From positions 1 through 5,124 of the forward strand of contig JAJYSD010000142.1 in assembly GCA_021793745.1 (NCBI GenBank): a DNA stretch of 5,124 bases, in the 5' to 3' direction. Under the pieces are notes generated by a model that did no database searches, had not been told where the DNA came from, and saw only the letters and a list, made by a program, of their open reading frames with translations. Below are positions 1-5,124 of the stretch, one piece after another. Source of the DNA: Bacillota bacterium. Its GTDB lineage: Bacteria; Bacillota; Bacilli; Thermoactinomycetales; DSM-44946. The position numbers were made by a program, and so were the translations under genes. The stretch's first letter is position 1; every line of letters begins with the position of its first letter.

Positions 1-120
1 CAACCCGATACAATAACACATATATTATACACAAACTGTTAGCATAATTGTACAATCGATTGATTTGCAAGTAAATGGAATAGATTTCTTCTTTACAATA
101 TTATGAATAATCAAACTAAA
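1..120. other. AT-rich intergenic segment
   Basis: This stretch has 31 G+C in 120 bases (about 26%), against roughly 60% in the genes to the right. It holds no credible reading frame. It contains several A/T hexamers resembling -10 boxes on both strands and short palindromes: ATTGTACAAT (47-56), CAATCGATTG (53-62) and ATTAT-GA-ATAAT (100-111). The simplest reading is a regulatory region between the asnO operon and a gene lying left of the window, possibly divergent. A recently acquired junction is an alternative that the sequence alone cannot settle. Confidence 0.6.
47..75 (-). promoter_or_regulatory. Possible leftward sigma-A promoter
   Basis: Read on the minus strand, TTTACT (75-70, 4 of 6 matches to TTGACA) is followed after 17 bases by TACAAT (52-47, 5 of 6 matches to TATAAT). 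The -10 box lies inside the perfect palindrome ATTGTACAAT. Another TATAAT on the same strand sits at 29-24. This would drive a gene whose start lies left of the window. The AT richness makes chance matches likely, so confidence is low. Confidence 0.3.
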
Positions 121-141
121 ATACCGCCGCAAAAAGCCCGT

Positions 142-170
142 TTGATCCCGTCGGATTCCGGTTATATAAC
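142..170 (+). promoter_or_regulatory. Candidate sigma-A promoter for the asnO operon
   Basis: TTGATC (142-147, 4 of 6 matches to the -35 consensus) is followed after exactly 17 bases by TATAAC (165-170, 5 of 6 matches to the -10 consensus). The -10 box forms half of the perfect 10-bp palindrome GTTATATAAC (161-170). It is the best-spaced rightward promoter I see between the window edge and asnO. Transcription would start near 177 and leave a leader of about 340 nt, which is long. A TTGACC at 405-410 lacks a matching -10 box. No experimental support is visible. Confidence 0.4.
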
Positions 171-516
171 ATACCGTACCTGACGTCGCCTGGAACCATC
201 GACCATCCAACCGACCCGCTTTTTCATTTCTCCAACCGAGCTCCCCCAGTTTTCGATGCAGCATTTATGGTTCTGATACATACCCGTTGAACGGTTTATT
301 GCTCCCCCAATCGATCACCGGGACCTTCGTCCCGTCCCCTCAAATCCCCCATCAAATCCCTTGCGCTTCTCCTCGGAAATCTGCCAGGAGACCGAACAGG
401 ATCCTTGACCGAGTGAACGAAAAGATCTCGCAAAGGCCCGTCATTTCCCTCCGTTTCCCCTCTGTCTCGTTTCACCCGCACTGCAAAATTATGGAATAGG
501 AGTGATGTGAAAACCC
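171..516. other. Non-coding leader upstream of asnO
   Basis: This stretch of about 345 bases contains only short frames with no ribosome binding site and low-complexity Pro/Ser/Arg-rich products, so I see no gene. A small hairpin CGGGAC-CTTC-GTCCCG lies at 319-334 without a following T-run, so it is not a classical terminator. I recognise no riboswitch or T-box motif. If the promoter at 142-170 is real, the whole stretch is 5' untranslated RNA of the operon. Confidence 0.5.
498..506 (+). promoter_or_regulatory. Ribosome binding site of asnO
   Basis: AGGAGTGAT resembles the full anti-Shine-Dalgarno complement AGGAGGTGAT with one G missing and ends 10 bases before ATG 517. It supports that start, which also places the catalytic cysteine immediately after the initiator methionine. 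Confidence 0.7.
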
Positions 517-2280
517 ATGTGCGGCATTTGCGGAATCATCGACCTGGACGAGAACCAGACCGAGGAAAATCGGTTGCGTTCGATGCTTTCCCCTCTGGAA
601 CGCCGCGAACCGGATGAAAAGGGTTGGCTGATCCAACCCGGCGCAGCCCCCCAACGCAGTCCCCATATCATCGATCTGACGGACAAGGGACGCCAGCCGA
701 TGACGGATAAGGAGCTGGGCCTTTCCGTTGTGTATAGCGGGAAAATCTACAATTACCGCGAGCTGAAGCGGAACCTGACGACCCTGGGATACCGGTTTTT
801 CTCCGACAGCGACACCGAAGTGCTTCTGAAGGCCTACCACGCCTGGGGGGATGCCTTTGTCACCCGTCTTTCGGGGATGTTCGCCTTTTGCCTTTATGAC
901 CGAAATCGGAGGCGGTGTTTGCTCGGCCGTGACCGCCTGGGTGTAAAACCCCTTTATTTCGTGGATGCCGGGGATACCTTCTACTTCGCCTCCAACATCC
1001 AGTCCCTGAAGCGGGCAGGCGCCGTTCGACCCATCCTTTCGAAGCGGGCCCTCCATTATTACCTCTCCTTTCACGGGGTGATCCCGGCCCCCTGGACCAT
1101 CTTTGAGAATGTCCGAAAGCTGGAACCGGCCACCCTGCTGGTCATCGATGCCAAGGGTCGAAAACGGAAGCAAACATACTGGACCCTGAACTTCGATGAA
1201 AAACGGCAATGGAGCGAGGAAGAGTGGGTGGAGCGGCTTCTCCACACCCTCGAGGCCAGCGTCCGGCGTCAAATGGAGAGCGACGTCCCCGTTGGCGCCC
1301 TGTTGAGCGGCGGCGTCGACTCCAGCATGATCGTCGCCCTGATGGCCCGGATGGAACCCGGGTCCCTCCGGACCTACTCCATCGGGTTTGAGGATGTGGC
1401 CGGAGAAGCGGGGAACGAGTTCCGCTACAGCGATCGGATCGCGGAGTTGTTCGGTACGGATCACCGCAAAATTTACATCGACTCCAAGGAGCTCCTCTCC
1501 CACCTGAAGGATTGCATCCGAAGCATGGCCGAGCCGATGACAAGCCATGACGCCGTCGCCTTTTATCTCCTGTCCCGGGAGGTGAGCCGGGAAACCAGGG
1601 CGGTACTGAGCGGGCAAGGCGCCGATGAAGTGTTTGCGGGATATCATTGGTATCCCCGGATCAACGACGGTTCCGGCCATCCGGCGGACCGGTATGAGAA
1701 GGCCTTCTTCGACCGAGATCACACCGAAATTCGGGAGATGCTGGGCCCCGAATACCGCGGAGACAATTGGTCCCGACAATTTGTCCACGACCATTTTGGC
1801 TTGCCCGGAGCCTCCCACCCGGTGGACAAAGCCCTCCGGCTCGACACCACGGTGATGCTGGTGGACGACCCCCTCAAACGGGTGGACAACATGACCACAT
1901 GCTGGGGTTTGCAGGCCCGGGTCCCCTTTTTGGATCATGAGCTGGTGGAGCTGGCCGCCGCCATGCCGCCGGAAATCAAGCTGGCCGGAGGGGGCAAAGC
2001 CATTTTGAAAAAAGCGGCGGAACGGCTGATCCCCCGGGAGGTGATTTACCGGAAAAAGGGCTATTTCCCCGTCCCCGCCTTGAAATACCTGCGCGGCGAA
2101 TACCTGGAATTCGCTCGGGAGGTGCTCCTGTCGGAGCGGGCGCGCAGACGCGGGCTGTTTTCCCCGGAATACGTGGAAAAACTGCTGGCCGCCCCGGAAA
2201 ATCACATCACCCCCTTAGGAGGCAGCAAATTGTGGCAGATCGCCCTGTTGGAATACTGGCTGGAGGAAATGGGGTGCTGA
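517..2280 (+). CDS. asnO: AsnO: asparagine-synthetase-like amidotransferase of N-acetylglutaminylglutamine amide synthesis
   Basis: The 587-aa cytoplasmic protein has the two-domain architecture of asparagine synthetase B. Residues 1-200 are a class II glutamine amidotransferase domain starting MCGICG, with Cys2 the expected nucleophile after Met removal. Residues about 240-580 are the ATP-dependent synthetase domain with the pyrophosphatase loop SGGVDSS (264-270). The stretches SEPM-SHDA-AFYLLSREVS (337-357), SGQGADEVFAGYHWYP (365-380), RLDTTVMLVDDPLKRVDNM (441-459) and KKGYFPVP (513-520) are the pattern I know from AsnO rather than from plain AsnB. Length also fits AsnO (about 590 aa) better than AsnB (about 555). 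Expected role: conversion of N-acetylglutaminylglutamine to its C-terminal amide, with ATP giving AMP and PPi. It is the first gene of a three-gene operon. Oddity: the glutaminase pocket reads REPD (30-33) for RGPD, QRSPHIID (46-53) for HRRLSIID, and SGKIYNY (74-80) for NGEIYNY, while Asp99 is kept. Amide-donor use may be altered. Confidence 0.9.
   Translation: MCGICGIIDLDENQTEENRLRSMLSPLERREPDEKGWLIQPGAAPQRSPHIIDLTDKGRQPMTDKELGLSVVYSGKIYNYRELKRNLTTLGYRFFSDSDTEVLLKAYHAWGDAFVTRLSGMFAFCLYDRNRRRCLLGRDRLGVKPLYFVDAGDTFYFASNIQSLKRAGAVRPILSKRALHYYLSFHGVIPAPWTIFENVRKLEPATLLVIDAKGRKRKQTYWTLNFDEKRQWSEEEWVERLLHTLEASVRRQMESDVPVGALLSGGVDSSMIVALMARMEPGSLRTYSIGFEDVAGEAGNEFRYSDRIAELFGTDHRKIYIDSKELLSHLKDCIRSMAEPMTSHDAVAFYLLSREVSRETRAVLSGQGADEVFAGYHWYPRINDGSGHPADRYEKAFFDRDHTEIREMLGPEYRGDNWSRQFVHDHFGLPGASHPVDKALRLDTTVMLVDDPLKRVDNMTTCWGLQARVPFLDHELVELAAAMPPEIKLAGGGKAILKKAAERLIPREVIYRKKGYFPVPALKYLRGEYLEFAREVLLSERARRRGLFSPEYVEKLLAAPENHITPLGGSKLWQIALLEYWLEEMGC
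2217..2222 (+). promoter_or_regulatory. Perfect AGGAGG that could set an upstream GTG start for the GNAT gene
   Basis: AGGAGG lies inside the 3' end of asnO, 9 bases before GTG 2232, which is in frame with the GNAT gene. Using it would add 17 residues and give a 49-bp overlap with asnO. However, the same bases encode Leu-Gly-Gly of the conserved LGGSKLWQ segment of AsnO, so the match may be a by-product of protein conservation. The competing start is ATG 2283, two bases after the asnO stop, with only a weaker GGGGTG (2271-2276) in front. Confidence 0.4.
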
Positions 2281-2282
2281 CC

Positions 2283-3089
2283 ATGACACAGCGCACACGG
2301 GTCCGCCACGTGAAACGCTCCCTGTCGACGACCCCGTCCGGCTGGGTAGAGGACATGCCCCCGGTCATCCACCGGAAAATGAAACGCAACGTCACCCTCT
2401 TCTGCGGATGGGGCCGGCTCATTTTCGGACATACCTTTTCCGACCACGATCGGATCATCGACATCTTCGCCTCCGAACCCGAGGGCAAGCGCGACCTGGC
2501 CATCTACATCAAAAACCATCATGTGCTCTTGACCAAGGCACCGGACCTGTTATTCGTCGATCCCTCCCACACTTACCGCCTGTGGCTGCACCACTATCGG
2601 ATGCCCAAGCAGCGCCCCTCCCACTTCCGCATCCGCCTCCTGCAGGGTGAGGAAGACGCGCGACAGGTCAACGCCATTTACCGAAAATGCGGGCTGATTG
2701 AAAGCCCCGTCTCCACCATCGTGGAAAACCAGAAAACCCCCGTCTTCAGCTACTTCGTCGCCGAAGACGCCGACGGGCAAATCATCGGGTCGATTATGGG
2801 GATCGACCACAAGGCGGCCTTCAACGATCCGGAGAAGGGGGCCAGCTTCTGGTGCCTCGCAGTGGATCCCGATCGACGGGCCCGGGGCGTGGGCCGATCC
2901 CTCGTCCGATGCGTGGCGGAATATTACCTGGCCAAGGGAAGGGAATATCTGGACCTGTCCGTGCTCCACGACAATCACAGGGCCATCCGCCTGTACCGCT
3001 CCCTCGGCTTTCGCCGGGTGCCCGTCTATGTGGTCAAACGGAAAAATGAAATCAACCGGAACTTTTACACAGGAGGGCCAAAGCCGTGA
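2283..3089 (+). CDS. ngg: GNAT N-acetyltransferase, equivalent to the N-terminal half of Ngg
   Basis: The 268-aa protein (from ATG 2283; 285 aa from GTG 2232) has two parts. Residues about 35-110 form an extension with CGWGRLIFGHTF (41-52) and DPSHTYRLWLHHY (93-105), which I recognise from Ngg, the N-acetylglutaminylglutamine synthetase. Residues about 114-250 are a GNAT fold. They carry the acetyl-CoA pyrophosphate loop R-A-R-G-V-G (199-204, consensus Q/R-x-x-G-x-G/A) after the beta-4 strand FWCLAVDP (189-196), then motif B with N231, Y238 and LGF (241-243). Expected role: transfer of acetyl from acetyl-CoA to the alpha-amino group of glutamine or of the dipeptide; which one is inferred, not shown. 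It starts 2 bases after asnO and overlaps the ATP-grasp gene by 4 bases, so translation of all three is probably coupled. In known systems this domain is fused to the ligase, whereas here it stands alone. Confidence 0.82.
   Translation: MTQRTRVRHVKRSLSTTPSGWVEDMPPVIHRKMKRNVTLFCGWGRLIFGHTFSDHDRIIDIFASEPEGKRDLAIYIKNHHVLLTKAPDLLFVDPSHTYRLWLHHYRMPKQRPSHFRIRLLQGEEDARQVNAIYRKCGLIESPVSTIVENQKTPVFSYFVAEDADGQIIGSIMGIDHKAAFNDPEKGASFWCLAVDPDRRARGVGRSLVRCVAEYYLAKGREYLDLSVLHDNHRAIRLYRSLGFRRVPVYVVKRKNEINRNFYTGGPKP
3071..3077 (+). promoter_or_regulatory. Strong ribosome binding site of the ATP-grasp gene
   Basis: AGGAGGG lies 8 bases before GTG 3086, inside the last codons of the GNAT gene. Its quality and spacing argue that the ATP-grasp protein has its own initiation at GTG 3086. 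They speak against the split being a sequencing frameshift in one fused gene. Confidence 0.8.
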
Positions 3090-4051
3090 ACATTTATGCG
3101 CAGATTCTCGTCGACGAGGCCAAGCGCCGGGGAATTCGGGTGAAGGTGATCGACGACGAGCAGGGCCTGTTTGTCCTGGAACACGGCGGTAAGCGCATCC
3201 GCTGCCGCGAATCCCTCACCGATCGAACCTCCGCCGTCGCCATGGCCATCTGCGAAAACAAATGCCTCACCCACCGGATCCTGAGGCAGGCGGGATTCTC
3301 CGTGCCGGATCAGGTACTGATCGACCGGGAGACAACGCCGAAGGAGATCCGCTCGACCGCCGATCTGTACCTGAAAAAATGGGGAAGTGTCGTCGTCAAA
3401 CCCCTCCGGGGTGAGCAGGGAAAAGGCGTCACCGTAGACGTCACCACACCGGAGGAGGTGGAGCGGGCCTGCCGATTCGCCGCCCGGGACGGAGACGAGG
3501 TGGTTTTGGAGCAATACGTGGAAGGGCGGGATCTTCGCATCATCGTCATCGACCATGCCTTTGTGGCCGCCATTGAACGGACCCCCGCCCGCATCACCGG
3601 GGACGGCCGCCACACCGTCCGCCAGCTGGTCGAAGAGGCGAACCGGCAGCTCCGGGAGCAAACCGGCGGGGAAGCCCGGATTCCGATCGACGATGAAACG
3701 CGGCGGGTGATCCGGCAGTCCGGATGGGATTGGGACGAAGTCCCCCCCGCCGGAGAAACCTTTCCCCTGCGAAAAACGGCCAACTTTCACACGGGCGGAA
3801 CCATCCGCGATGTCACCGATCAGGTGGCTCCCCGATTCCGGAGGATCGCCGAGGAGGCCAGCCGCATCCTCGATATCCCCGTCGTCGGCTTCGATTTCCT
3901 CGCCCCCGACTTCAGCGGAGAACGCTATACCCTCATCGAAGCCAACGAGCGCCCCGGTCTGGCCAACCACGAGCCCCAGCCGACGGCGGAGCGGTTCATC
4001 GACTTTCTCTTTCCGGAAACCCGGGAGAAAATCGGCGAGCAGGCCGGTTGA
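3086..4051 (+). CDS. ngg: ATP-grasp peptide ligase, equivalent to the C-terminal half of Ngg
   Basis: The 321-aa cytoplasmic ligase belongs to the ATP-grasp superfamily, near the cyanophycin-synthetase and glutathione-synthetase (GshAB) type. Visible signatures in order are RESLTDRTSAVAMAICENK (41-59), VVVKPLRGEQGKGV (102-115, nucleotide-binding Lys and glycine-rich loop), EQYVEGRDLRIIVI (142-155), ERTPARITGDGRHTV (164-178), GGTIRDVTD (237-245), VGFDFLAPD (267-275) and IEANERPGL (284-292, with Glu285 and Asn287 the expected Mg2+ ligands). Expected role: ATP-dependent amide bond formation between N-acetylglutamine and glutamine, giving ADP and phosphate. The N-terminus NIYAQILVDEAKRRGI matches the point where the ligase domain begins in fused Ngg, so nothing seems missing. 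GTG is chosen because of the AGGAGGG 8 bases upstream; the GTGA overlap with the GNAT stop suggests coupling. It is the last gene of the operon. Substrate is inferred from neighbours; the domain alone would be just a CphA-like ligase. Confidence 0.85.
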   Translation: MNIYAQILVDEAKRRGIRVKVIDDEQGLFVLEHGGKRIRCRESLTDRTSAVAMAICENKCLTHRILRQAGFSVPDQVLIDRETTPKEIRSTADLYLKKWGSVVVKPLRGEQGKGVTVDVTTPEEVERACRFAARDGDEVVLEQYVEGRDLRIIVIDHAFVAAIERTPARITGDGRHTVRQLVEEANRQLREQTGGEARIPIDDETRRVIRQSGWDWDEVPPAGETFPLRKTANFHTGGTIRDVTDQVAPRFRRIAEEASRILDIPVVGFDFLAPDFSGERYTLIEANERPGLANHEPQPTAERFIDFLFPETREKIGEQAG

Positions 4052-4086
4052 GAGCGGGGATCGGAGGCCGGACCTCTCCTGATGCC

Positions 4087-4113
4087 AGGCCCCTTCTCGG
4101 CGAGGAGGGGCCT
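4087..4113 (+). terminator. Probable intrinsic terminator of the asnO operon
   Basis: AGGCCCCTTCTC (4087-4098) pairs with GAGGAGGGGCCT (4102-4113) over 12 bp with one G-T pair and a GGC triloop, 36 bases after the ATP-grasp stop. The stem is very stable, but only a short TT CCC T tract follows instead of a full T-run, so termination efficiency is uncertain. A second small hairpin, CCCTG-TAAG-CAGGG, follows at 4115-4128. Confidence 0.65.
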
Positions 4114-4239
4114 TCCCTGTAAGCAGGGCTGGAGCATCCCGAAGCGGGCCGGAATCCGGACCAGCGGCTCCGATGGCGGTCAAAGGGCGAACCCGTCCGC
4201 AAGCCGAAACGCGGCAGAAACGTGAACAGCCCCCACCCC

Positions 4240-4269
4240 TTCACTCTCCGGTGGATAAGGGGTTACAAT
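4240..4269 (+). promoter_or_regulatory. Candidate promoter of the DUF5819-like/HTTM pair
   Basis: TTCACT (4240-4245, 4 of 6 matches to the -35 consensus) and TACAAT (4264-4269, 5 of 6 matches to the -10 consensus) are separated by 18 bases. Transcription would begin near 4276, after the operon terminator and before the preferred start of the next gene. If real, it excludes GTG 4222 as the main start of that gene. Confidence 0.42.
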
Positions 4270-4298
4270 GGTGACGATAGTTTTGCCATGCCGCCGAC

Positions 4299-4304
4299 AG
4301 GGGG
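4299..4304 (+). promoter_or_regulatory. Ribosome binding site favouring a TTG start at 4312
   Basis: AGGGGG ends 7 bases before TTG 4312. The in-frame alternatives, ATG 4288 and GTG 4222, have no comparable motif at good distance; ATG 4288 has only GGTGA 13 bases upstream. Confidence 0.5.
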
Positions 4305-4311
4305 AATCCCT

Positions 4312-4905
4312 TTGCACACCCGTCGAAGCATTGTCTGGATCGGTGCAGGCGGACTCAGCCTGCTTATCGGAATGCACTTTCTGCTGACGCTGCTGTATCT
4401 GGCTCCCGACAACCTGTTAAAACGACGTTTTTCGGAGCCCCTTCAGCAGTACATGGATCCCCTCTTCGCTCAAAACTGGCAACTGTTTGCCCCCGACCCG
4501 GTTTCCCAGCACCGCTCCCTCGCCGCCAAGGCGAAAGTGCGCGACCCGAAAACCGGCGAAGTCCGGGAAACTCCGTGGCGGGATCTCACCGGTCCCCGGG
4601 TCCGGGAGGTGTGGGAAAACCGGTTGTTCAACGGCAGTCGGGCCCTGCGATTCCAGGTCTCTGCCATCTCCATGTATCAAAGCAAAGACCCGGCGCGAAA
4701 AGCCCAGGGCCGACAGATGCTGCGACGTCTGGCGCTGGACTCCTTCCGTTCGAAACCGGGTCTTCGGCATGTCGAACAGGTAAAGGTGCGAATTGTCCTC
4801 AACCGCTTCCCGCGCTATCCGGAACGGCAGAAACCCGACCGGATGGGCACCCTCTACTTTGACGAAACGGATTGGATGCCGGTGGAAAAGGGGCATCAGC
4901 AATGA
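4312..4905 (+). CDS. DUF5819-like single-pass membrane protein
   Basis: The protein is 197 aa from the preferred TTG start (205 aa from ATG 4288, 227 from GTG 4222). It begins with a short basic tail (HTRR, 2-5) followed by one hydrophobic segment at about residues 7-32, then a soluble region that is probably outside the membrane if the positive-inside rule holds. The motif YMDPLFAQNWQLFAPDP (47-63) is the hallmark I associate with DUF5819-family proteins. The rest (about 64-197) is basic and without a recognised catalytic site. Function is unknown. It overlaps the following HTTM gene by 4 bases (ATGA), so the two are surely co-expressed. By analogy, SdpA and the HTTM protein SdpB act together in maturing the Bacillus toxin SdpC. 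No toxin precursor is visible here, so that analogy is only a hint. The start codon is uncertain; the frame and stop are firm. Confidence 0.7.
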   Translation: MHTRRSIVWIGAGGLSLLIGMHFLLTLLYLAPDNLLKRRFSEPLQQYMDPLFAQNWQLFAPDPVSQHRSLAAKAKVRDPKTGEVRETPWRDLTGPRVREVWENRLFNGSRALRFQVSAISMYQSKDPARKAQGRQMLRRLALDSFRSKPGLRHVEQVKVRIVLNRFPRYPERQKPDRMGTLYFDETDWMPVEKGHQQ

Positions 4906-5124
4906 GCCAACGATTGTACCGTTTCCTCACCACGGAGCACCTGCTCACGGGGATCAGCCTGGCCCGGATCGCCTACGGCTTGTTTCTCCTCTTTTACCTC
5001 ATCAGCCATTATGCCGAGCGCCACCTTTTATGGGGACCCGACGGGCTTTTGCCTCACGATGCCTTCCTGGAAGCCTCCGAGGCACGGGGAATCCTCACCC
5101 TGTTCCATCTGAGCGGTTCGCCCG
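4902..5124 (+). CDS. HTTM-domain membrane protein, N-terminal part (runs off the window)
   Basis: 74 residues are visible; the frame is open to the window edge. ATG 4902 overlaps the previous stop (ATGA) and has AAAGGGG (4887-4893) 8 bases upstream. The start, with SLARIAYGLFLLFYLISHY (19-37) as a first membrane helix followed by LLWGPDGLLPHDAF (43-56), is typical of HTTM proteins. HTTM is the horizontally transferred transmembrane domain related to vitamin K-dependent gamma-carboxylase and found in SdpB. Family members have several membrane helices; only the first can be seen. Its partner is the DUF5819-like protein upstream. Substrate and reaction are not known from the sequence, and the carboxylase relationship does not imply carboxylase activity. 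Confidence 0.75.
   Translation, partial: MSQRLYRFLTTEHLLTGISLARIAYGLFLLFYLISHYAERHLLWGPDGLLPHDAFLEASEARGILTLFHLSGSP

Noticed and set aside
25..264. 79-codon minus-strand frame in the upstream region
   Set aside because: It has no ribosome binding site before its ATG, its composition changes abruptly along its length as it enters the AT-rich island, and the product resembles nothing I know.
405..434. TTGACC as the -35 box of an asnO promoter
   Set aside because: No acceptable -10 hexamer lies 16-18 bases downstream.
472..2205. 577-codon open frame on the minus strand opposite asnO
   Set aside because: It is antisense to a clearly conserved protein, has low-complexity Gly/Pro/His/Gln-rich composition and resembles no family. 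Long antisense frames are common opposite GC-rich genes.
517..2280. Plain asparagine synthetase B
   Set aside because: The synthetase domain carries AsnO-type stretches, the length fits AsnO, and the GNAT and ATP-grasp neighbours make asparagine synthesis an unlikely role.
3050..3110. Frameshift or programmed slippage joining the GNAT and ATP-grasp frames
   Set aside because: A strong ribosome binding site is placed correctly for GTG 3086, both protein ends look natural, and I see no slippery heptamer. A sequencing error is not formally excluded.
517..4051. RiPP or other natural-product cluster using an AsnB-like enzyme and an ATP-grasp ligase
   Set aside because: There is no precursor peptide, transporter or tailoring gene, and all three proteins match one known small pathway.
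3065..4183. 372-codon open frame on the minus strand opposite the ATP-grasp gene
   Set aside because: It is a shadow of the conserved ligase with no recognisable domain, and it runs through the terminator hairpin.
4222..4311. GTG 4222 as the start of the DUF5819-like gene
   Set aside because: No ribosome binding site precedes it, the added residues are not hydrophobic or conserved-looking, and a likely promoter overlaps this stretch.

Overview
The window looks like part of a moderately GC-rich Gram-positive genome. Coding DNA is roughly 60% GC, genes begin behind strong AGGAGG-type ribosome binding sites, GTG and probably TTG starts are used, and the last two genes encode a DUF5819-like / HTTM membrane-protein pair that I associate with Bacilli. 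A thermophilic bacillus of the Thermoactinomycetaceae type would fit, but this is a guess from style and gene content, not a marker-based assignment.

Layout. Positions 1-516 hold no convincing gene. The first 120 bases are strikingly AT-rich (31 G+C of 120) and carry a possible leftward promoter with overlapping palindromes. A fair rightward promoter lies at 142-170. From 517 to 4051 there is a tight three-gene operon on the + strand: an asparagine-synthetase-like amidotransferase (asnO, 517-2280), a GNAT acetyltransferase with a characteristic N-terminal extension (2283-3089, or from 2232), and an ATP-grasp ligase (3086-4051, 4-bp GTGA overlap). A strong hairpin at 4087-4113 probably ends transcription. 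A second transcription unit follows: a one-TM DUF5819-like protein (about 4312-4905) overlapping by 4 bp (ATGA) the start of an HTTM multi-pass membrane protein that runs off the window (4902-5124).

The three-gene operon is best read as a complete pathway for the osmoprotectant dipeptide N-acetylglutaminylglutamine amide (NAGGN). The GNAT would acetylate glutamine, the ATP-grasp enzyme would join a second glutamine, and AsnO would amidate the free carboxyl. In the proteobacteria where the pathway is known, the acetyltransferase and ligase are one fused protein, Ngg. Here they are two adjacent genes, in the same order as the domains in Ngg and with about the same summed length. A second oddity is that the glutaminase half of AsnO keeps the nucleophile Cys2 but has lost several residues normally conserved around the glutamine pocket. 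It may therefore use free ammonia, or glutamine in an altered way. The M42-type peptidase that often accompanies asnO-ngg is not present downstream.
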